From NCBI GenBank assembly GCA_949287905.1, contig CASEHX010000006.1, forward strand, positions 1-47,154: a stretch of 47,154 nucleotides of DNA, read 5' to 3'. The translations under genes were made by a program, and so were the position numbers. Within the stretch, counting starts at the first letter, position 1; every line of letters begins with the position of its first letter. The notes below the pieces were generated by a model, which saw only the letters and a program-made list of their open reading frames with translations, was not told the DNA's origin and did not search any database. The DNA is from an uncultured Olsenella sp. GTDB lineage: Bacteria > Actinomycetota > Coriobacteriia > Coriobacteriales > Atopobiaceae. Positions 25,941 to 32,734 of this stretch are shown piece by piece.

Positions 25941-26306
25941 CTACTCGGCGTCGGCGAGAGCCTTCTTGGCAACCTCGGCGATCTCGGCGAAGGTGGCCTC
26001 GTCGCTATAGGCGATCTCGGCGAGAACCTTGCGGTCGAGCTCGACGCCAGCGAGCTTGAGGCCGTGCATGAACTTGCTGTAGGAGAGGTCGTTCATGCGG
26101 GCGGCGGCGTTGATGCGCTGAATCCACAGAGCGCGGAAGTCACGCTTCTTGTTGCGACGATCGCGGTAGGCGTACTGACCGGAGTGCTGCGCCTGCTCCT
26201 TCATGCCACGGAAGGTACGGGAACGGACTCCGTAGTAGCCCTTGGTGCGCTCGACGAGCGTCTGACGCTTCTTACGGCCGGCAACGGCGCGCTTGACTCG
26301 TGCCAT
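25941..26306 (-). CDS. rplT: 50S ribosomal protein L20
   Basis: A 121-residue basic protein that binds 23S rRNA early in 50S assembly. The start [20 protein letters not shown] and the block [20 protein letters not shown] are typical. It is the last gene of the infC operon, 43 bases after rpmI. In Firmicutes and E. coli L20 represses its own operon through the leader or an internal site; a leader attenuator is visible here upstream of infC. Confidence 0.98.
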   Translation of the reverse strand: MARVKRAVAGRKKRQTLVERTKGYYGVRSRTFRGMKEQAQHSGQYAYRDRRNKKRDFRALWIQRINAAARMNDLSYSKFMHGLKLAGVELDRKVLAEIAYSDEATFAEIAEVAKKALADAE

Positions 26307-26349
26307 ATCTGATCAACTCCTCGTTGGAAACTTCACTCGAAAGGCAGGA

Positions 26350-26547
26350 CTACTTGGAGCCCATGCGCTGGGAGACGGTCTTGACGTCGGCGTCGGAGAT
26401 GACGGTCTCCTGACGGAAGCCGCGGATGCGCTTGGGCGACTTCTTGGTGAGGATGTGGCTCTTGAACGCCTTGGCGCGCATGATCTTGCCAGAGCCGGTG
26501 CGGCGGAAGCGCTTCGCCGTACCCTTGTGGGTCTTCATCTTGGGCAT
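26350..26547 (-). CDS. rpmI: 50S ribosomal protein L35
   Basis: A 65-residue basic ribosomal protein starting [20 protein letters not shown] at 26547. The frame continues upstream into infC, but the AGGAG site at the end of infC and the family length fix the start. One base separates it from infC. Confidence 0.97.
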   Translation of the reverse strand: MPKMKTHKGTAKRFRRTGSGKIMRAKAFKSHILTKKSPKRIRGFRQETVISDADVKTVSQRMGSK

Positions 26548-26548
26548 G

Positions 26549-27121
26549 CTAGTTCTCCTTCTCCGTGACTGCCTCGTCGTCCTTCTCGTCCTTCTTGTCG
26601 AAGGCACCCTTGATCGGGACGATGGTCATGTGCATGTTGCGGCCTTCCATGAGCGGCTTCTGCTCGACGTTGGCGACTTCCTTGAGGTCCTCGGCCAGAC
26701 GATCGAGAACGAGGCGACCCTGCTCCGGGTGAGCCATCTCACGACCGCGGAACATGATCGTGATCTTGACGCGCGCCCCCTTCTTGAGGAAGCGGATGAC
26801 GTGGCCCTTCTTGGTCTCGTAGTCGCCCACGTCGATCTTGGGACGGAACTTCATCTCCTTGATCTCGACCTTGGACTGGTTCTTGCGCGCCGCCTTGGCC
26901 TTGCGGTCCTGCTCGTACTTGAACTTCTTGTAGTCGAGCATCTTGCAGACGGGAGGCTCGGCGTTGGGTGCGATCTCCACGAGGTCGAGACCCTGGTCGC
27001 CCGCGATGCGCAGGGCGTCGCGCACGCCAAAGAGGCCCATCTGGGAGCCGTCGGCGCCGATAAGGCGACACGTGCGGGAAGTGATCTCCTCATTGATGCG
27101 AGGACCGTCGTTCCTGGCTAT
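26549..27121 (-). CDS. infC: Translation initiation factor IF-3 with an ATA start
   Basis: IF-3 binds the 30S subunit and checks start codons. The protein must begin well before the first ATG, because the family N-terminus [20 protein letters not shown] is encoded upstream of it. Directly before this lies ATA (27119-27121), preceded by GAGGAAGG 8 bases away and by an in-frame TGA. An ATA start gives 190 residues. Non-ATG starts (ATT, ATC, ATA) are a known hallmark of infC and let IF-3 repress its own synthesis. The body [20 protein letters not shown] and the C-terminal domain are normal. The last 15 residues are highly charged. Confidence 0.96.
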   Translation of the reverse strand: MARNDGPRINEEITSRTCRLIGADGSQMGLFGVRDALRIAGDQGLDLVEIAPNAEPPVCKMLDYKKFKYEQDRKAKAARKNQSKVEIKEMKFRPKIDVGDYETKKGHVIRFLKKGARVKITIMFRGREMAHPEQGRLVLDRLAEDLKEVANVEQKPLMEGRNMHMTIVPIKGAFDKKDEKDDEAVTEKEN

Positions 27122-27158
27122 CGTTCACACCTTCCTCTCGTCGCGGCTCGCGCCGCAT

Positions 27159-27192
27159 AAAAAAGCCCCTGGTGCCGAGCAGCATCCAGGAG
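27159..27192 (-). promoter_or_regulatory. Leader attenuator of the infC-rpmI-rplT operon (L20-leader type)
   Basis: In the leader, CTCCTGG-A-TGC pairs with GCA-CCAGGGG and is followed by CTTTTTT, an intrinsic terminator about 40 bases before the infC start. Upstream in the leader is a TGTCTG/CAGACA hairpin. In other bacteria L20 binding decides whether this kind of terminator forms. Confidence 0.7.
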
Positions 27193-27303
27193 ACAGCATC
27201 CGCCCTGCGTGAGGCGGGAACTACGTTGTCTGACCAGACAGCTGCCGTAAGGCGCCGTGTAGGTGGGGGCTCTCGCCCCGCTTCGCAAAACGCACACTAG
27301 GAG

Positions 27304-27332
27304 AGATTAGCACGCACACCGGGCCCGGGCAA
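27304..27332 (-). promoter_or_regulatory. Promoter of the infC operon
   Basis: On the minus strand TTGCCC (27327-27332), 17 bases, then TAATCT (27304-27309), with TGC before the -10. The leader would be about 175 bases long. Confidence 0.6.
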
Positions 27333-27421
27333 GAGGTTTTTCTCGCCAGAGCCCGGTGCGCTCGTGATTCAGAAACTCTTCACAGCCCCGATAGAACGAT
27401 GCCGAGAAGAACAGCCGCCCG

Positions 27422-27940
27422 CTAGAGGTTGAGCGACGCAGACTGAACGTAGGTGCGAGCCTGGTACTCGCGGTCGAGGTCGTAGAGGCCCTTGGGGTCG
27501 CAGCCAAAGAGCTTCATGTTGGTGATCATGTCGCGGGCGTTGGTCTCCTCCTCGCCCTGCTCGGCCACGAACCAGTCGAGGAACTTCATGGTGCGGACGT
27601 CGTGCTGTGCGTGGGCAACCTCATAGCAGTGGTGGATGAGGCTCGTCACGTACTCCTCGTGCGCAAGGCCCGCCTCGAGCGGGGCAAGGTCGTTCTCGAA
27701 GGTCTTGTCGGGCTTGGCGATGGCCTCCATCGTGGGCTTGAAGTCGTTGTCCAGGAGGTAGCGGCGGATGGCCAGCGCGTGGTCCATCTCCTCCTTGGCC
27801 TGGATCTCATACCAGTTGGCAAAGCCCTTGAGGCCGCGGTCGTCGTAATAGTCGGCGAAGGTGAGGTAGAGGTAGGCGGAGTACATCTCCTTGTTGATCT
27901 GCTCGTTGAGGACGGTGGTGACCTCGTTGGAAAGCGCCAT
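27422..27940 (-). CDS. ftnA: Bacterial ferritin
   Basis: Iron-storage protein of the non-haem ferritin type, 172 residues, forming a 24-subunit shell. Ferroxidase ligands are visible: Glu in LNEQINKEMYSAYLYL, the E-x2-H pair in AKEEMDHA, and the second helix pair Glu in EEYVTSLIHHCYE plus Gln-Glu in AEQGEEETNARD. The ATG follows GAAGGGA. It has no co-transcribed neighbour. A TATA-rich -10-like stretch lies about 40 bases upstream. No Fur-type box was recognised. Confidence 0.95.
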   Translation of the reverse strand: MALSNEVTTVLNEQINKEMYSAYLYLTFADYYDDRGLKGFANWYEIQAKEEMDHALAIRRYLLDNDFKPTMEAIAKPDKTFENDLAPLEAGLAHEEYVTSLIHHCYEVAHAQHDVRTMKFLDWFVAEQGEEETNARDMITNMKLFGCDPKGLYDLDREYQARTYVQSASLNL

Positions 27941-28056
27941 GGGTGGTCCCTTCTCTCGGATGGTTGTTCGAACACGCTAACTATATACCCCGCAGGCGCC
28001 ATAAACCCTCCGTCTGCTATAGTTCTTCTCACGCGCCGAGCGCGAAGCGCCCTCAT

Positions 28057-28141
28057 GCCCGAGTGGCGGAATTGGCAGACGCGACGGTCTCAAAAACCGT
28101 TGGGGAAACTCGTGCGGGTTCGAGCCCCGCCTCGGGCACCA
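28057..28141 (+). tRNA. tRNA-Leu (CAA anticodon)
   Basis: A class II tRNA of 85 bases. The acceptor stem is GCCCGAG with CTCGGGC, the anticodon stem ACGGT/ACCGT holds loop CTCAAAA (anticodon CAA, reading TTG), and a long variable arm TGGGGAAACTCGT follows. The T loop is TTCGAGC. The CCA end is encoded. No clear terminator follows; a C-run and then the repeat array begin 60 bases downstream. Confidence 0.97.
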
Positions 28142-28201
28142 TCCAAGGGCTGCGACCTTCACCCCCCCCCTCCAAGCTTGCGCCGCCTCATCCGCGGGCA
28201 C

Positions 28202-28734
28202 GCGCTTAGCATGCGACGCCGTTGGAGGGGTTCGGTCCGGGCGCGCTTAAAGAATCCCGCCGTTGGAGGGGTTCGGCCCGGACGCGCTTAAAGAATCCCG
28301 CCGTTGGAGGGCCGCAAGGCGTTGGCGCTTAAGATATCCCGCCGTTGGAGCGCTCTTCTCGGCATATCCGGCGCCGACGTCTCCAACCGGCCGTTTTGCT
28401 AAGCACATTTCTCTCGACGGCCTCCAAGGGCGAGAAATACTAAGCGTTTTGTGCCACCAGAGCTCCAACAGCGAGAAAAGCTAAGCGCACCCAACGGAAC
28501 GGCCTCCAAAGGGATGAAATGGTAAGCGCGATTCCTCGCCCAGCCTCCAACAGACCGAATTGCTAAGCACACTCCACAACCCGAACTCCAAGGGGCGCGA
28601 ACGTTAAGCGCAACCCCCGGCCATACCTCCAAAGGGCAGAAATGTTAAGCGAAGTCCCCTGCCCCACCTCCAGTGGGCGCGAACGTTAAGCGCGCTCCAC
28701 GGCTAAGCCTCCAATGGGCAGAAACGCAAAGCGC
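28202..28734. repeat. Inverted-polarity array of thirteen 26-bp units, exact 41-bp period
   Basis: Four minus-strand units begin at 28202, 28243, 28284 and 28325. After a 30-base gap nine plus-strand units begin at 28381, 28422, 28463, 28504, 28545, 28586, 28627, 28668 and 28709. Within each half every step is exactly 41. Units begin CTCCAA and end TAAGCGC. The centre is variable but tends to GGGC-nn-GAA. Spacers are 15 bp, pyrimidine-rich on the plus half and not conserved. The period is not a multiple of three, so no protein repeat is encoded. It directly follows tRNA-Leu. The design (26 + 15 bp, switch after four units) repeats that of the array at 202-520 with another sequence. Confidence 0.93.
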
Positions 28735-28892
28735 GCTCACCGGAGAGGCGTCCCGCGAAGCGAATTGGCAGACGTTCCCCCGCACCGACCCCGCTCAGGC
28801 AGGGGCATGCCGTGAAATACATCCTGACGTTATGGCCTTGCGCGCGTGGGTCCCATACCCAATGGCAGCAAAGAGGCCCCGAGACGGGCGCC

Positions 28893-29528
28893 CTAGCGCA
28901 GGAAGGGGTTCATGGTGAGCTCGCGAACCATCGTAGTGGCCGGCCCGTGTCCGCACAGCAGCGTGGTCTCGGGGGCGATCTCGGCAGCCATGCGCGCGAG
29001 CGAAGTCATGATCGTGGCCTCGTCGCCACCCTTGAGGTCCGTGCGGCCGTGGCTGCCCGGGAAGAGCGTGTCCCCCACGAAGGCCACACCCTCGGCGGTT
29101 CCCCCGCCGACAAGGACGATCCCGCCGGGCGTGTGGCCCGGCGTCTCCATCACGGTGAAGGTTGCCGTGCCAACGCGCAGCACGTCGCCCTCGGCAAGCG
29201 TGCGGTCCGGATCAGGCGCATTGTCGTCGTAGCGGCGGCCCACCTCGCTCATCTCACCGGCATGGCGCGCGAGCTCGGCATCGGCCGCGTGGATCGCATA
29301 GGGCGCACCCGTCTCGCGCACGAGCGCCGCCACGCCGCCGACGTGGTCGCCATGTCCGTGCGTGGCGGCAACGCAGACAACGCGCACGTCGTCAAGGACG
29401 GTCGCGAGCTGCGCGCCAGACCCGCCGGGGTCAACCACCAGGCACTCATCGTTGCTCACGTAGGCGTAGCAGTTGGTCTGCAGCGGCGTCACCACATAGC
29501 GCCGCAGCTCGTCGGTCTTCTCGGCCAT
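28893..29528 (-). CDS. MBL-fold metallohydrolase, glyoxalase II-like
   Basis: A 211-residue metallo-beta-lactamase fold protein. Metal ligands are HGHGDHVGG (H-x-H-x-D-H), the His in ETPGHTPGG, the Asp in FVGDTLFPG and a late His in LLCGHGPAT. This is the layout of the YcbL/glyoxalase II-like hydrolases. The true substrate is unknown. The ATG at 29528 follows CGGGGG; codons further upstream in the frame overlap the control region and are not used. It is transcribed toward the repeat array. Confidence 0.88.
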   Translation of the reverse strand: MAEKTDELRRYVVTPLQTNCYAYVSNDECLVVDPGGSGAQLATVLDDVRVVCVAATHGHGDHVGGVAALVRETGAPYAIHAADAELARHAGEMSEVGRRYDDNAPDPDRTLAEGDVLRVGTATFTVMETPGHTPGGIVLVGGGTAEGVAFVGDTLFPGSHGRTDLKGGDEATIMTSLARMAAEIAPETTLLCGHGPATTMVRELTMNPFLR

Positions 29529-29539
29529 GGAACCCCCGA

Positions 29540-29579
29540 ATAGATGCTTTGTCCATAGAACTATTGTCCATACATCTAT
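29540..29579. promoter_or_regulatory. Nested repeat upstream of the MBL gene, candidate operator
   Basis: TTGTCCATA occurs twice (29549-29557 and 29564-29572, 15 bases apart). Both lie inside an inverted pair ATAGATG (29540-29546) and CATCTAT (29573-29579). It is placed 12 bases before the MBL start codon. A regulator site is plausible, but no promoter pair is convincing. Confidence 0.45.
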
Positions 29580-29770
29580 CATAAGGACAGGCTGCCGATG
29601 AAAACGACCACTGGAGAATTAACGTCCTCACAAATTTGCGCCAAGGCAAATCCGACCAAGGCCAAGGGCTAAGCGAGGAGAACATCTCAGCGCTCTCTAT
29701 GCATGGGCAGAGCGCTCACATAACTTATAATGAGAGACGTCGTCCTCTAGCACCTTGCCTCGAAATGCTC

Positions 29771-29799
29771 TTGACAGAATAATGGTTGCTAACTAGATG
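29771..29799 (+). promoter_or_regulatory. Possible promoter of the small membrane ORF
   Basis: Consensus TTGACA (29771-29776) is followed after 17 bases by TAGATG. Support is only the -35 and spacing. The 29585-29770 stretch before it is relatively AT-rich and shows nothing else. Confidence 0.35.
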
Positions 29800-29894
29800 C
29801 CCAGCTATGACAAGGGCAGAAGAGGGTGCCCTGCTGAGAACGAGATTGACTAGATGATAGTAGTCTTACTTTACGGGGATGAACGCACCTTACG

Positions 29895-30131
29895 ATGAAG
29901 CGGCCAAACAGAGCGTCGCTTGCATCGCTCTCGGCGATTCTTCTGCTGCTTGCAGACAATCGGCTCGTCACCGTCTCCCTAGGAGGGCCCATGATCGTCA
30001 CCCTCTGCGTCTTAATGTGGGAGAAGAAACACCCCAATCCCTTTCTGGCAAGAATTGCCGAAAATTTCCTTCTGCTCGAGTTCACTGCGATTGCCATCTG
30101 CTGTGCCATTCGTTTTATCGGCTTAATCTGA
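29895..30131 (+). CDS. Possible small membrane protein
   Basis: A 78-residue frame with two hydrophobic stretches (SLASLSAILLLL continuing through VTVSLGGPMIVTLCVLMW, and FLLLEFTAIAICCAIRF) joined by a basic KKHPNPF loop. It sits in a patch with lower GC than its neighbours, so it may be foreign or poorly expressed. There is no strong ribosome site before the ATG. The opposite-strand frame is not protein-like. I recognise no family. Confidence 0.4.
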   Translation: MKRPNRASLASLSAILLLLADNRLVTVSLGGPMIVTLCVLMWEKKHPNPFLARIAENFLLLEFTAIAICCAIRFIGLI

Positions 30132-30165
30132 GAGGCTGTTTCTATAGAAAGTAGATGTGAGCCCC

Positions 30166-30213
30166 AGAAAAAGTGGGGCAGGCCGGCACGTAAAGACGCC
30201 CCAGCCTGCCCCA
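30166..30213 (-). terminator. Intrinsic terminator of rel
   Basis: On the minus strand TGGGGCAGG pairs with CCTGCCCCA, followed by CTTTTTCT. It begins within 10 bases of the rel stop. Confidence 0.85.
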
Positions 30214-30221
30214 TTTCGAAG

Positions 30222-32717
30222 TCACTTCACGCGCTGCTTCATCTGGTTGGCGCCCTCGCCAGGCATGATGCGACGGGCGTCATAGACCGAGGGCACGCGG
30301 CTCACTGCGGAGAGCAGCACGTCCAGCAGGCTCGCATCGGAGATGGCCACCATGAAGCGCAGCCGCGCCACGCCGCGCGTGCTCGTCTGCGTGGCGGCGG
30401 AGAGGATGTTGGCGCCGGCGTCGCCGATCGCCACGGTGATGTCCTTGAGAAGCCCCATGCGGTCCGTGGCCTCCACGACGATCTCCACCCTGAACTCGGT
30501 GGCTCCCGAGGTGTCCCACGCGACCTCGATCATGCGATCGGGGTTCTTGCGCAGGTCCGTCACGTTGGGGCAGTTGGCACGGTGCACAGAGACGCCGCGC
30601 CCGCGCGTGATGAAGCCCACGATCTCATCACCCGCCACGGGGTTGCAGCAGTGCGCCAGGTGGACGAGAAGGTCGGGATCGCCCTTGACCACCACGCCGC
30701 AGTTGGAGCGCTTGCGCTGGCCCTTCGTGGCCTGCGTCATCGCGTAGGACTGCTGCATGATGGGCGCGCCCGTGGCCATGGCCCGCTCGCGCGCAGCCTG
30801 CTTCTCGGCCTCGGCCGCCTGCGCGGCGAGCTGCTCGGGCGAGCCCTCCTCGAGGATCTCCTCGATGCGGTTGGCCGCCTGCTTGACCGACACCTTGCCG
30901 GTGTGCACGCTCGCGAAGAGGTCCTCGGCGCTGCGCAGCTCAAACTGCTCGCACACGCGCTCGATCGCCTTGACCGTGCGGCGCGTGGAGATGCCGTAGC
31001 CGCGCTTGCGCAGCTCGTGGGCGAGCTCGTTTCTACCCTGCTCGGCGTCGTCGTTCTTCGTCTGCGTGGAGAAGTACTTGCGAATCTTGGCGCGGCTCGA
31101 GGGCATGGCGACGAGCGCCATCCAGTCGCGGCTGGGCTTTGCGTTCTTGTTGGTCAGGATCTCAACGCGGTCGCCCATCTGGAGCTTGTAGGAGAGCGGC
31201 ACCACGGCGCCGTTGACCTTGGCGCCCACGCAGTGGTTTCCCACCTCGGTGTGCACGGCGTAGGCAAAGTCGAGCGGCGTGGCGTCGCGCCTCAGGCTCA
31301 TGACCTCGCCCTTGGGCGTGAAGACGAAGATCTCGTGCTCAAAGAGGTCAACACGCAGGTTATCGAGAAACTCGTGCGGGTCGTCGATGTCGTCCTCGCC
31401 GGCCCAGTCGAGGGTCTTCCTGATCCAGTTGATGGTGGAGTCGATCGCGCGGTCCTCGGCGCTCATGCGCCCGCGCGAGTTGCCCTCCTTCTTGTAGAGC
31501 CAGTGGGCGGCGATACCGTACTCGGACGCCTCGTGCATCTCGGCGGTGCGGATCTGGATCTCTATGGGCTTGCCGTCCGGGCCGACGACCGTGGTGTGCA
31601 GGCTCTGGTAGAGGTTTGCCTTGGGCGTGGCGATATAGTCCTTGAAGCGGCCCGGCAGCGGGTTCCAGAGGGAGTGTACGGCGCCGAGGGCAGAGTAGCA
31701 GTCCCCCACCGTCTGCGTTATCACGCGCAGGGCGATGAGGTCGTAGATGTCAGCGAACTCGCGACCCTTGCGCGTCATCTTCTGGTAGATGCTCCAGAGG
31801 TGCTTGGGTCGTCCGGTGATCTGGTAGCCCGTGAGGCCGGCGGCCTTGAGCTCGTCGTCGAGCGTCTTGATCGCCGCCTCGGTGTCCTCCTCGCGCTGGG
31901 CGCGCGAATCCTGGACCATGCGCGCGACGCGCTGGTACTCCTCGGGCTCGAGCCAGAAGAACGCGAGGTCCTCGAGCTCCCACTTGACCGACGAGATGCC
32001 CAGGCGGTCGGCGAGCGGGGCGTAGACGTCCATCGTCTCGCGCGCCTTGAAGAGGCGGCGGTCGGGCGGGAGCGCCGCCAGCGTGCGCATGTTGTGCAGG
32101 CGGTCCGCCAGCTTGATGATGACCACGCGGATGTCGCGGCTCATGGCGAGGAACATCTTGCGGAGGTTCCACGCCTGCTTGGCATCCATCGAGGAGACCT
32201 GGATCGAGGTGAGCTTAGTCACGCCGTCCACGAGATCGGCCACGGTGGGCCCAAACATCTCGGCAACCTGGTCCTTGGTCGCCGGCGTGTCCTCAACCGT
32301 GTCGTGCAGCAGGGCGGCGCAGATGGTGTCCTCGTCCATGCGTAGGTCGTGCGCGAGGATGAGCGCCACCTCAACGGGATGGTTGATGTACGGCTCACCG
32401 GAGCGACGGCGCTGGTCTCGGTGATACTCGGCCGCAAAGCGATACGCGCGGTCGACCTTCTCGCGTCCCTCCTCGTCGAGATAGGAGTCGCACGCGGCCT
32501 GGAGAAGGCGGAAGTTTGCAGCCTCGGGCGCGGACTTCTTGGGTCTCCTGGGCTCGACGGCCCCCTGGGCCATCGCAGAGTTGGCCTTCGCCTCGTCTGC
32601 CGCAACCGGCTGCGACACCGCACCGCGAGAAACGGCGGGCGCGACCGCGGCGTCACGAGGCGCCATCGTCGTCTGTTCGGCGGGCCCCGCGGCCACGTCT
32701 GTCTCGCTCATGCTCAT
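30222..32717 (-). CDS. rel: Bifunctional (p)ppGpp synthetase/hydrolase, Rel/RelA-SpoT family
   Basis: Makes and degrades the alarmone (p)ppGpp in response to starvation. It has 831 residues. A hydrophilic N-terminal extension of about 65 residues precedes the HD hydrolase domain, whose motifs are YINHPVEVALIL, LLHDTVEDT (about 137-145) and KLADRLHNMRTL. The synthetase domain includes KLWSIYQKM-like LWSIYQKMTRKG, YDLIALRVI and ATPKANLYQSLHTTVV. The TGS domain (VFTPKGEVMSLRRDATPLDF), helical and zinc-finger regions (HCCNPVAGDEIVGFITRGRG) and a C-terminal ACT domain follow. The ATG follows GGGGGAG. It is about 18 bases after the RecJ-helicase gene and likely in one transcript. Confidence 0.96.
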   Translation of the reverse strand: MSMSETDVAAGPAEQTTMAPRDAAVAPAVSRGAVSQPVAADEAKANSAMAQGAVEPRRPKKSAPEAANFRLLQAACDSYLDEEGREKVDRAYRFAAEYHRDQRRRSGEPYINHPVEVALILAHDLRMDEDTICAALLHDTVEDTPATKDQVAEMFGPTVADLVDGVTKLTSIQVSSMDAKQAWNLRKMFLAMSRDIRVVIIKLADRLHNMRTLAALPPDRRLFKARETMDVYAPLADRLGISSVKWELEDLAFFWLEPEEYQRVARMVQDSRAQREEDTEAAIKTLDDELKAAGLTGYQITGRPKHLWSIYQKMTRKGREFADIYDLIALRVITQTVGDCYSALGAVHSLWNPLPGRFKDYIATPKANLYQSLHTTVVGPDGKPIEIQIRTAEMHEASEYGIAAHWLYKKEGNSRGRMSAEDRAIDSTINWIRKTLDWAGEDDIDDPHEFLDNLRVDLFEHEIFVFTPKGEVMSLRRDATPLDFAYAVHTEVGNHCVGAKVNGAVVPLSYKLQMGDRVEILTNKNAKPSRDWMALVAMPSSRAKIRKYFSTQTKNDDAEQGRNELAHELRKRGYGISTRRTVKAIERVCEQFELRSAEDLFASVHTGKVSVKQAANRIEEILEEGSPEQLAAQAAEAEKQAARERAMATGAPIMQQSYAMTQATKGQRKRSNCGVVVKGDPDLLVHLAHCCNPVAGDEIVGFITRGRGVSVHRANCPNVTDLRKNPDRMIEVAWDTSGATEFRVEIVVEATDRMGLLKDITVAIGDAGANILSAATQTSTRGVARLRFMVAISDASLLDVLLSAVSRVPSVYDARRIMPGEGANQMKQRVK

Positions 32718-32734
32718 CTCGCTCCCCCTTCCCC

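Noticed and set aside
28202..28734. CRISPR array or protein-coding tandem repeat
   Set aside because: Repeats vary in their centres and switch strand. The period 41 is not a multiple of three, and spacers are too short.
29789..30214. 141-codon minus-strand frame after rel
   Set aside because: It includes the rel terminator in its coding sequence and has no protein-like composition.
30582..32345. 587-codon plus-strand frame opposite rel
   Set aside because: Antisense shadow of the intact Rel coding sequence.
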